NCBI GenBank assembly: GCA_017544405.1 | Contig: JAFYEE010000117.1 | Coordinates: forward strand, 1-60,263 | DNA from: Lachnospiraceae bacterium | Lineage (GTDB): Bacteria > Bacillota > Clostridia > Lachnospirales > Lachnospiraceae | DNA length: 60,263 nt | Direction of reading: 5' to 3' | Shown: one piece after another, positions 1-7,073 of the stretch | How the letters are laid out: each line of letters opens with the position of its first letter | Numbering within the stretch: the stretch's first letter is position 1 | Made by a program: the position numbers and the translations under genes | The notes under the pieces: generated by a model | Seen by the model: the letters and a program-made list of their open reading frames with translations, nothing else | The model's database searches: none | Told to the model about the DNA's origin: nothing

Positions 1-20
1 AAACGGAATACAGATGGAAT

Positions 21-54
21 AAGGCGACGGCACGGACGGGTGCGGTCGCCTTTT
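21..54 (+). terminator. Rho-independent terminator of an upstream gene outside the window
   Basis: An 8-bp stem AAGGCGAC/GTCGCCTT (21-28 with 45-52) continues past one G/G mismatch into GCAC/GTGC (30-33 with 40-43), closes on a 6-nt loop and is followed by T residues. The gene it ends lies before the window. Confidence 0.6.
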
Positions 55-122
55 GTGTGCCGCCTCTGCAGGCGTGCGCCCGCAGAGGTGAAAGAAAAGG
101 AGTGATCTTCATCGAAAAACGC

Positions 123-150
123 TTGACTTTCCGGAAATTCAGATTATAAT
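123..150 (+). promoter_or_regulatory. Sigma-A promoter of the zinc operon
   Basis: TTGACT at 123-128 and a perfect TATAAT at 145-150 are separated by 16 bp. The predicted start lies near 157, inside the repeat array that follows, so a repressor bound to the array would block initiation or early elongation. The first gene starts at 233. Confidence 0.7.
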
Positions 151-151
151 T

Positions 152-219
152 TGAAAATGATTTGCAAATGCTATAAATTTGCAAAAGCAAAGAATTGCAA
201 ATGTATAAATCTGCAAAAG
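152..219 (+). promoter_or_regulatory. Probable Zur/Fur-family operator array
   Basis: A 15-bp 7-1-7 palindrome-like box, TGAAAATGATTTGCA, sits at 152-166 and resembles Fur-family operator architecture. Overlapping it is a perfect inverted repeat TGCAAAT-N7-ATTTGCA (163-183). A second, slightly degenerate copy, TGCAAAT-N6-ATCTGCA, follows at 196-215. In all, four TTTGCAAA-like units recur every 16-17 bp, about one and a half helical turns. The position between the -10 box and the first gene of a zinc operon suggests autoregulation by the Fur-family protein encoded at 233. Binding is inferred. Confidence 0.6.
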
Positions 220-232
220 AGAAGGAGCGGCC

Positions 233-649
233 ATGGCCAGAGAGTATCAGACACAGGCAAAAAACGATATTCTGAAGTACTTTGAGGAACATGAGAATCA
301 GAAGCTCCATCCGGCAGAGATCTGCAAGGGTTTGAATGAGCGCGGCATCGTGGTCAATCTGACGACGGTGTACCGGAATCTTTCCAGGCTGGTAGAGGCC
401 GGAACCATAGTCAAGGTGCGCGATGCGGACAGTGAAGGAGCTGCCTATACCTATTCCTCCGGGCACTGTCATTGCAACAGCCATCTCCATGCGCAGTGCA
501 AGGGCTGCGGGAAGATGTTTCATCTCGAATCCGAGGCGGCGAAGGTCTTCTGCGAGGCGCTTTTGAAGGATTACGGGTTTGTTTTGAATCTGCGCAGCTC
601 CACGCTGATCGGATACTGCGCGGAATGTAAGGAGAAGATGCATGCGTAA
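233..649 (+). CDS. Fur-family transcriptional repressor, probably zinc-responsive (Zur type)
   Basis: This 138-aa protein has the Fur layout: an N-terminal winged helix (about residues 5-75, including the LTTVYRNLSRL recognition-helix region), then a metal-binding dimerisation half. Two CxxC pairs are visible (C89/C92 and C129/C132), which in this family hold a structural zinc, and a His-rich stretch (H78, H80, H84, H86) supplies candidate sensory ligands. It is the first gene of an operon with ZnuA, ZnuC and ZnuB homologues, so zinc is the likely signal; iron or peroxide sensing cannot be excluded from sequence alone. The start is ATG 233 after GAAGGAG at 221. The 3' end overlaps the znuA start by 8 bp, implying translational coupling. 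The repeat array at 152-219 is the likely operator, so it should repress its own operon. Confidence 0.88.
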   Translation: MAREYQTQAKNDILKYFEEHENQKLHPAEICKGLNERGIVVNLTTVYRNLSRLVEAGTIVKVRDADSEGAAYTYSSGHCHCNSHLHAQCKGCGKMFHLESEAAKVFCEALLKDYGFVLNLRSSTLIGYCAECKEKMHA

Positions 650-1634
650 GATAGCGTTCCTAATGATTTTTTGCATGATCGCCGGGCTGGTGACCGGCTG
701 CGGGCAGGCGCGGACGGCCTCTGCTTCCGCGGGGGAAGGTGACAAGGTATCCGTCGTCTGCACGATCTATCCCGCTTATGACTGGGCGCGGGAAGTCCTC
801 GGGGAGCAGGCGGAAAATGTGCGCCTGGTCTGCCTGCTGGACAATGGCGTGGATCTCCACAGCTATCAGCCCACGGCGATGGATATCGCCACCATCGCAG
901 CCAGTGATGTATTTATCTATGTTGGCGGGGAATCCGATGCGTGGGTCGATGATGCGCTTGCGGAAGCGGTCAATCCGGATATGCAGGTGCTGAATCTGAT
1001 GGAACTGCTCGGCGATGCCGTGAAGGAAGAGGAAGTCAAGGAAGGCATGGAAGACCATGACCACGAGGACGGCGAGGAACACGACCACGAGGATGGTGAG
1101 GAGCCGGAGTATGACGAGCACGTCTGGCTCTCTCTGAAGAATGCGCAGGTGCTGGTAGCGGCCATCACGGATGCATTAAAGAATGCACTTCCCGCATCCG
1201 CGGAGGAGATACAGGCCTCCGGTGACGCCTATCTTGCAAAACTGAAGTCTCTGGATGCGGAATACGAGAGCGCTGTGGCGGCTGGTGCGCGGAAGACCAT
1301 CGTCTTCGGTGACCGGTTCCCGTTCCGCTATCTGGTCGACGATTACGGGCTGGATTATTTCGCGGCCTTCGTCGGATGCAGCGCAGAGACGGAAGCAAGC
1401 TTCGAGACGGTCGTATTTCTGGCCGGCAAGATCGACGAGATCGGCGCCGGAACGATCAGCGTCATCGAAAGCTCCGATCAGAAGATTGCGCAGACCATCG
1501 TCAGCAATACCGGCAGCAAGGATCAGAAGATCCTGGTCTGGGATTCCATGCAATCCTCCACCACGGCGGGCAGTGACTCCTATCTGCAGATCATGCAGTC
1601 CAACCTGGAGATGCTCCGCCAGGCACTTCAATAA
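642..1634 (+). CDS. znuA: Zinc ABC transporter substrate-binding lipoprotein (ZnuA/AdcA-like)
   Basis: The 330-aa precursor begins with a lipoprotein signal peptide whose lipobox VTGC puts the lipidated cysteine at residue 20. The mature part is a cluster A-I (ZnuA-like) metal-binding protein: the early segment around VDLHSYQP supplies the first metal-binding His, and an acidic, His-rich loop at about residues 138-160 (repeats of DHEDGEEH) is characteristic of zinc rather than manganese binders. YDEHVWLSLKN follows directly and carries another conserved ligand region. It should capture zinc outside the membrane and deliver it to the permease encoded at 2371. The start overlaps the repressor gene by 8 bp. 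A manganese role is possible but less likely given the His-rich loop. Confidence 0.9.
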   Translation: MRKIAFLMIFCMIAGLVTGCGQARTASASAGEGDKVSVVCTIYPAYDWAREVLGEQAENVRLVCLLDNGVDLHSYQPTAMDIATIAASDVFIYVGGESDAWVDDALAEAVNPDMQVLNLMELLGDAVKEEEVKEGMEDHDHEDGEEHDHEDGEEPEYDEHVWLSLKNAQVLVAAITDALKNALPASAEEIQASGDAYLAKLKSLDAEYESAVAAGARKTIVFGDRFPFRYLVDDYGLDYFAAFVGCSAETEASFETVVFLAGKIDEIGAGTISVIESSDQKIAQTIVSNTGSKDQKILVWDSMQSSTTAGSDSYLQIMQSNLEMLRQALQ

Positions 1635-1662
1635 ATATCAAAAGTTATTAAAAGGAAAGACT

Positions 1663-2370
1663 ATGGCATACATCACGGTAAAGGATCTGGAACCCGGATA
1701 TGAAGGGCAGCCGGTAACGGACAAGATCAATTTTCAGGTGAATAAAGGGGATTACCTTTGCATCGTCGGAGAAAACGGGGCGGGTAAGAGTACGCTCATG
1801 AAGACGATCCTGCATCTGATCAAACCCCTGTCCGGGACCATTTCCTACGGGGATGGGCTGGAGGAGTACGAGATCGGCTACCTTCCGCAGCAGAGCTTTG
1901 TCCAGAAGGATTTCCCCGCTTCCGTCTGGGAAGTGGCCCTTTCCGGCAATCTGGCCAAGCTCGGAAGGCGCCCCTTTTACTCGGCGGCCGAGAAGAAAAA
2001 TACCAGGGAACGCCTGGAGGAACTCGGCATCTGGGAGTTGCGTAACAAGTGTTATAGAGATCTGTCCGGCGGTCAGCAACAGAGGGTTCTGCTTGCGCGG
2101 GCGCTGTGTGCCACGACCAAGCTTCTTCTGCTGGACGAGCCGGTGAGCGGTCTGGATCCGAAGGTGACGACGGAGCTGTACCGTCTGATCCGCAAGCTGA
2201 ACCAAAGCGGCGTGACCATCCTCATGGTGACGCATGATGTACATGTGGCGATCGAGGAGGCGACGCATATCCTGCACATCGGGGATAATCGCGAGCTCTT
2301 CTTCGGCACGAAGGAAAAATACCTGGAGAGCAGCGCCTGGAAGAGTTTTGGAGGGAAGGAGGAGAAATAA
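1663..2370 (+). CDS. znuC: Zinc ABC transporter ATP-binding protein (ZnuC-like)
   Basis: A 235-aa ABC ATPase with all motifs in order: Walker A GENGAGKS (36-43), Q-loop LPQQS, signature LSGGQQQR, Walker B LLLLDEP and switch histidine in THD. It powers the zinc importer formed with ZnuA and ZnuB. The reading frame is open much further upstream, to 1255, but that part lies inside znuA in another frame. ATG 1663 is preceded by AAAAGGAAAG and begins the normal family N-terminus. It lies 28 bp after znuA, and its stop codon directly abuts the ATG of the permease gene, so the two are surely co-translated. Confidence 0.92.
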   Translation: MAYITVKDLEPGYEGQPVTDKINFQVNKGDYLCIVGENGAGKSTLMKTILHLIKPLSGTISYGDGLEEYEIGYLPQQSFVQKDFPASVWEVALSGNLAKLGRRPFYSAAEKKNTRERLEELGIWELRNKCYRDLSGGQQQRVLLARALCATTKLLLLDEPVSGLDPKVTTELYRLIRKLNQSGVTILMVTHDVHVAIEEATHILHIGDNRELFFGTKEKYLESSAWKSFGGKEEK

Positions 2371-3207
2371 ATGAAACAGCTGTTATTCTATCTGTCCTTC
2401 CCGTTTGTCCGCTATGCGCTCGTGGTCGGCATCCTGGTCGCCCTGTGCTCGAGTCTGCTCGGTGTCACGCTGGTCCTGAAGCGTTTTTCCTTCATCGGGG
2501 ACGGTCTGTCCCATGTGGCTTTCGGAGCGATGGCGGTAGCCTCGGTACTGCACCTGGCGAGTGACACGATCCTGATCATGCCGGTGACGATCCTGACCGC
2601 GATTTTGCTGCTTCGCACCGGACAGAATACCAGGATTAAGGGAGACGCCATGATCGCGGTGATGTCCGTCGGGGCTCTGGCGGTCGGCTACATGCTGATG
2701 AATGTGTTCTCCACGTCCGCGAATGTGTCCGGGGATGTCTGTACCACACTGTTCGGATCGACCTCCATTCTGACGCTGAAGCAGTCCGAGGTTTGGATCT
2801 GCGTGGTCTTTTCCTTGCTGGTGATCATCACGTTTCTGCTTTTTTACCATCGGATCTTTGCCGTGACCTTCGATGAGAATTTTGCCCGTGCAACCGGGGT
2901 TGGGGCCCAGAAATACAACCTGATGATCGCGGTCCTGATCGCGGTGGTGATCGTGCTCGGAATGAATCTGGTCGGATCGCTTCTGATCTCGGCGCTGATC
3001 ATCTTTCCGGCGCTGTCCGCCATGAGTCTGATCCGCAATTTTAAAGGCGTGGTGGTGGCTTCGGCCATCCTTTCCGTGTCCTGTGCGCTGGTCGGAATGC
3101 TGGTTTCCATTCTGGCATCGACGCCGGTCGGTTCCACCATCGTGGTGGCGGATCTTCTGGTTTTTGTGGTATGTACCGTGCTGTCGCGGGTTCTGAAGAG
3201 AGGATGA
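2371..3207 (+). CDS. znuB: Zinc ABC transporter permease (ZnuB-like, ABC-3 family)
   Basis: A 278-aa integral membrane protein with about eight hydrophobic helices and the family sequence SFIGDGLSHVAFG near residues 40-52, typical of ABC-3 metal permeases. It forms the membrane channel of the zinc importer. Its ATG follows the znuC stop with no spacer, and GGAGG within the znuC 3' end provides the ribosome site. It is the last gene of the four-gene zinc operon, and a bidirectional terminator follows at 3245. Confidence 0.92.
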   Translation: MKQLLFYLSFPFVRYALVVGILVALCSSLLGVTLVLKRFSFIGDGLSHVAFGAMAVASVLHLASDTILIMPVTILTAILLLRTGQNTRIKGDAMIAVMSVGALAVGYMLMNVFSTSANVSGDVCTTLFGSTSILTLKQSEVWICVVFSLLVIITFLLFYHRIFAVTFDENFARATGVGAQKYNLMIAVLIAVVIVLGMNLVGSLLISALIIFPALSAMSLIRNFKGVVVASAILSVSCALVGMLVSILASTPVGSTIVVADLLVFVVCTVLSRVLKRG

Positions 3208-3244
3208 GCCCGGGAAGCGGATATCGCTAAAGAAGGCAAAAAAG

Positions 3245-3280
3245 AGGCAGATGAGAAGCTATTTTCTCATCTGCCTTTCT
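3245..3280. terminator. Bidirectional terminator between znuB and mgtE
   Basis: A perfect 13-bp stem, AGGCAGATGAGAA (3245-3257) with TTCTCATCTGCCT (3264-3276), closes a 6-nt loop. T-rich sequence follows on the plus strand, and the A-run at 3237-3243 gives a U tract for minus-strand transcripts. It serves the convergent znuB and mgtE genes. Confidence 0.85.
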
Positions 3281-4696
3281 TTACGGATGGATCCGCTCCG
3301 GAAGGTGCAGCGCATTGATCAGCAAAAGCCAGCACATACCGTAGTAGGTGACCACAGCCACGAGGTCGTTGAAGGTGGTGATCAGGGGACCGGACGCCAC
3401 GGCCGGATCCACCTTTAATTTGTGGAAGATCATGGGGACCACGGTGCCGACGAGACTGGAGATCGTCATGGCCACCATCATGGAAAAGCCGACGCAGGCC
3501 GAGATCATGAAGGCGAAATGGAGAGGTACGCCCTTGGCCAGATGCACATAGACGCCGACAAAGGCGGCGGTGAGGGAGCCGAGGATCAGGCCGTTGCTGA
3601 AGCCGACGCGCATCTCCTTGAACATCAGGAAGAATCTCGTTCCGCGTTCCAGGTCTTCCTCCATCAGCACGCGGATGGTGACGGCGAGACTCTGTGTGCC
3701 GACATTGCCGGCCATGGAGAGGATCAGGGACTGGAAGGCCATGGCGATCGGAAGCGCCGCGATCACGGTTTCAAAGCCGCCGACCACCGAGGAGATGCCC
3801 ATTCCGAGAAAGAGCAGGATCACCAGCCAGGGAAGGCGCTTTCGCATACTGCGAAAGAGGGATTCGTGGAGATCTTCCTCCTCGGTCAGACCTGCCAGCT
3901 TTGCATAGTCTTCGGCCAGCTCATCATCGACGACTTCGACGATGTCCTGCGCGGTGATGATCCCGAGGATCCGGCCGTCCTCATCCAGTACGGGGAGGGA
4001 GTCCTCCGCGTAGTCGCGGATGCGCTCGATGCATTCCGCGGTTTTTTCATGGGCATCGAGGGTCGGGTACGAGGTGGAGATCAGAGAGTCGAGGTCCGTG
4101 TAGTCGCGGGCGATGATCAGATCCTTCAGATCCATCGCTCCGTAGAAGGTGCCATCCTCTTTACTTACGTAGATGGTGGAGATATTGTCATTTTTCCCGG
4201 CCTGTTCGATCAGGGAGCGCATGGCCTGACGGACGGAGAGGGTATTCTGGATCTCCACGAAATTCGTTGTCATCAGACTTCCGATCTCATCCTCGTCATA
4301 GGACTGAATGATACGGATGTCATTGGCCGCTTCCTCATCCATCATGCGGACGATCTGCTCCTGCGTGGAGTCATCCAGGTCCTCGAGGACATCGATCGCA
4401 TCGTCGGAGTCCATGTTTTCGATGACCCGTGCGGCCTTCTCTAGATCGAGCTCTTTGAGGTATTCATTGGGGTCATCGATGTAGGAGAAGATCTCGGAGA
4501 CGCGTTCCGCGCCCAGGATCGGATAGAGGGTGCGCCGCTCCTCCGGAGTCAGCTCCTCGAAGGCGGTCGCGATATCATTTTCATGGTAGTCGGACAGCTT
4601 TTCGACCAGCTCATCCTGTGGGAGGTTCCTTCGGATGGCATCGAGTATTTCCTGTACAAAGTCTTCCTGCTGGTCTCTTACCTGATTCTCATCCAT
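3281..4696 (-). CDS. mgtE: Magnesium transporter MgtE
   Basis: The 471-aa protein has the full MgtE layout: an acidic helical N domain (about 20-125), two CBS domains (about 130-255) that sense cytosolic magnesium, a connecting helix, and a C-terminal membrane domain of about five helices (285-465). The membrane domain includes the segment with NVGTQSLAVTIR, and the pore region near its end carries ITTFNDL. It is a gated Mg2+ channel/transporter of the inner membrane. The start ATG 4696 follows a GGAGGTACCTC-like site on the minus strand (GAGG about 8 nt upstream). The 194-bp upstream region is too short for an evident M-box riboswitch and shows none. It converges with the zinc operon but is not part of it. 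Confidence 0.93.
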   Translation of the reverse strand: MDENQVRDQQEDFVQEILDAIRRNLPQDELVEKLSDYHENDIATAFEELTPEERRTLYPILGAERVSEIFSYIDDPNEYLKELDLEKAARVIENMDSDDAIDVLEDLDDSTQEQIVRMMDEEAANDIRIIQSYDEDEIGSLMTTNFVEIQNTLSVRQAMRSLIEQAGKNDNISTIYVSKEDGTFYGAMDLKDLIIARDYTDLDSLISTSYPTLDAHEKTAECIERIRDYAEDSLPVLDEDGRILGIITAQDIVEVVDDELAEDYAKLAGLTEEEDLHESLFRSMRKRLPWLVILLFLGMGISSVVGGFETVIAALPIAMAFQSLILSMAGNVGTQSLAVTIRVLMEEDLERGTRFFLMFKEMRVGFSNGLILGSLTAAFVGVYVHLAKGVPLHFAFMISACVGFSMMVAMTISSLVGTVVPMIFHKLKVDPAVASGPLITTFNDLVAVVTYYGMCWLLLINALHLPERIHP

Positions 4697-4890
4697 AGAG
4701 GTACCTCCGTTTCTTTAAAATGTGCGCCTGAAATGCAACGCCTGTTTCATTATACTTGGCAGTTCGCGATTTTGAAAGCGGAAAAAGGAAAAAGCAAAGG
4801 GAATTTGCGCAAGAAGAAATGGATATTTTCGCACAGGTCTGCTACTATTAATCTTGTGTGCGAATGCTCCCGGAAGGAATTTTTGAACTC

Positions 4891-5808
4891 ATGAAAACAC
4901 AGGATCTGATTCATAATATCGAAGAACATATCATCGGCAAGAGAGAGGTCGTGGAACTGGCGCTGACGGCGCTTCTCGCGGGGGGACATCTGCTCCTTGA
5001 GGATGTGCCCGGTGTGGGCAAGACCAAGCTGGCGGCCGCTATGGCCGGCTCCTGCGGCGGATCCTTTCAGCGGATCCAGATGACGCCGGACGTCATGCCC
5101 TCGGATGTCCTCGGCTACACCTTCTGGAATCAGAGGGAGGGCCGGATGGAATTCCATCCCGGTGCGGTCTTCTGTAATTTTCTCCTCGTCGATGAGATCA
5201 ACCGCTGCTCGCCCAAGACGCAGTCTGCGCTGCTCGAAGCCATGGAGGAGCGTCAGGTATCGGTCGAGGGGCATGTGACGCCGCTGGAGTCTCCCTTTAT
5301 GGTGATCGCCACGCAGAATCCGGTCGAAACCTACGGAACCTATCCGTTGCCGGAAGCGCAGCTGGACCGCTTTCTGATGAAGCTCTCGGTGGGCTATCCC
5401 TCCCGGGAGGATTCCGTGCGGATCCTGGAGCTGGAGGAGAAGCTGGAAAATGAGAGGGCCGAGGAAGTGATCACGCGCGAGGAACTGGTCGAACTGCAGG
5501 CGCAGGCGGCCGGTGTGCGGCTGTCCGACGCGGTGCGGGAATACATTGTATCGCTGGCGGAGCACACCCGGGATCTCGAAGGGATCCGGCTCGGCATCAG
5601 CCCCCGCGGATGTCTGGCGCTCCAGAAAGCGGCGCGCGCGTACGCCCTGTTGAATGCGAGGGACTATGTCCTTCCGGAGGATATCAAGGCTCTGGCGCCT
5701 TCCGTATGGGGACATCGCCTGATCCTTACGCCCGGCGGCAAATCAAACTGGGGAGACGGAAGAGGCGCGATCGCGGAGCTCCTGGAGAAGGTGGAGGTAA
5801 TCGTATAG
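4891..5808 (+). CDS. MoxR-family AAA+ ATPase
   Basis: The 305-aa protein shows Walker A GVGKTK (41-46), Walker B LLVDEINR near residue 105, and the MoxR hallmarks RCSPKTQSALLEAMEERQV, ATQNPVE and LDRF. It is an AAA+ chaperone-like ATPase. MoxR proteins are usually encoded beside DUF58 proteins, with which they are thought to act in assembling or activating envelope or metal-dependent factors; that role is inferred from context. ATG 4891 is preferred because it follows GGAAGG and starts the conserved N-terminus; an in-frame GTG at 4858 would add 11 residues without family support. The gene leads a three-gene operon with the DUF58 and transglutaminase genes, and its TAG stop at 5806 overlaps a possible ATA start of the next gene. 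Confidence 0.9.
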   Translation: MKTQDLIHNIEEHIIGKREVVELALTALLAGGHLLLEDVPGVGKTKLAAAMAGSCGGSFQRIQMTPDVMPSDVLGYTFWNQREGRMEFHPGAVFCNFLLVDEINRCSPKTQSALLEAMEERQVSVEGHVTPLESPFMVIATQNPVETYGTYPLPEAQLDRFLMKLSVGYPSREDSVRILELEEKLENERAEEVITREELVELQAQAAGVRLSDAVREYIVSLAEHTRDLEGIRLGISPRGCLALQKAARAYALLNARDYVLPEDIKALAPSVWGHRLILTPGGKSNWGDGRGAIAELLEKVEVIV

Positions 5809-5843
5809 AAGCACATGCGAAAAAAAGGTGGTTCACCCTGCAT

Positions 5844-7073
5844 ATGGCCGTGATCATGTCCTGGACACTGGTTCTCATTTATTGCCTGATCTGCAACGCG
5901 CGGGTCGGGCTCTTTTGCATGCTTGCCTTTGTGCTTCTGGTCTTCTGGTCGCTGGTGAAACAGCGCCTGATCCGGCGTTTTCTGAAGGCGGACTTTCGGG
6001 TGGATGCGCCCATGGGAGAGCGGGGGAAGACGCTTCGCGCACAGCTCTTGCTCGAAAATCCCCTTCCCTTTTATACCCTGCCGCTGATGATCCGTCCGGC
6101 CCCGGATAATCCATGGAAGCCGGACATGGACGCACAGCTCCTCGCGCTCCCGCCCTTCGGCAAGCGAACGGTCGAACTGCGCTTTACGGTCCCTGCCGCC
6201 GGCGCCTTTCCCTGCGGGCCGGAAAAGATCGAGATCTGCGGGCTGTACGGCTATCTGATCAGCAGTCTCTCCCTGCCGATGGACGAGGGGGAGATTCCGC
6301 AGCATTGCCTGGGCATCCTGCCGGAGTATGAGCTGCACGGCGGCGCCGATCCGGAGCTTGAGGAGATGATGTCGATCGCCGCGGGAGCGGCGAACGGAGC
6401 GCAGGAAAAGGAAATGCAGGGACGCGCGTTCTCCGGCGGCTATCCGGGGTATGATACCCGCAAATATGAGCCGGGGGATTCCCTGAAAAAGATCCACAGC
6501 AAGCTGTCTGCCCGTCAGGGCGAGCTTCTGGTGCGGCTGGATGAGCCGCTGGTGCGACCGGGTATGGACCTTCTGATCTGGGGGGAGAAAAAGCATCTGA
6601 CCTTCACTGTTCCGAAGGACGCCCGTACGGGGAAAAAGCCGGATTCCTTCCTGGAACTTCTGAAAATGCTGGATCAGGAGGCACCGGAGGATGCGCAGGA
6701 CTGTCTTGCCTCGGGGCGGATCGTGGACCGTACCATGCAGATGGCGGCGATGCTGCTTTCCCGCGAGATCGGGTGCACCGTGTATTATCCGAAATGGAGT
6801 CCGGGAAAGGTTACCTGGAAGGCAGATGAGATCTCGCAGCCGGGCGATCTGGAGGAGCTGTCACGGAATCTGGCTTTTTACCGCTGGTTTCCCCGGGGAA
6901 AGGAATGCAGGATACCCGCGCAGCTTCAGGAAAAAAGAGGGACGCAGCTGCTGGTCTTCGCACGGCATCTGTCGGAGGAGTCCCGGAAAATGTTCGAGGA
7001 CTGGGAGGCAAAGGGAGAAAATTCCGTGCAGTTCCTGCTCCCGGAGGAGACGGAAAGGAGGGCGCAGGCATGA
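5844..7073 (+). CDS. DUF58 domain membrane protein
   Basis: Two adjacent N-terminal membrane helices are followed by a cytosolic or extracellular beta-rich part and the DUF58 core motif DTRKYEPGDSLKKIHSK (about residues 203-220 from this start). DUF58 proteins often resemble von Willebrand A-type folds and pair with MoxR ATPases. The start is uncertain. ATG 5844 gives 409 aa but has a poor, distant ribosome site. A strong GGAGG at 5793-5797 points instead to position 5805, where an in-frame ATA overlaps the moxR stop as ATAG; that start would give 422 aa and place an EAHAKKRW basic segment before the first helix. The 3' end overlaps the next gene by 4 bp (ATGA). Confidence 0.85.
   Translation: MAVIMSWTLVLIYCLICNARVGLFCMLAFVLLVFWSLVKQRLIRRFLKADFRVDAPMGERGKTLRAQLLLENPLPFYTLPLMIRPAPDNPWKPDMDAQLLALPPFGKRTVELRFTVPAAGAFPCGPEKIEICGLYGYLISSLSLPMDEGEIPQHCLGILPEYELHGGADPELEEMMSIAAGAANGAQEKEMQGRAFSGGYPGYDTRKYEPGDSLKKIHSKLSARQGELLVRLDEPLVRPGMDLLIWGEKKHLTFTVPKDARTGKKPDSFLELLKMLDQEAPEDAQDCLASGRIVDRTMQMAAMLLSREIGCTVYYPKWSPGKVTWKADEISQPGDLEELSRNLAFYRWFPRGKECRIPAQLQEKRGTQLLVFARHLSEESRKMFEDWEAKGENSVQFLLPEETERRAQA

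Noticed and set aside
4697..4890. Possible M-box magnesium riboswitch upstream of mgtE
   Set aside because: Only 194 bp separate the divergent starts, and I see no M-box stems or terminator there.
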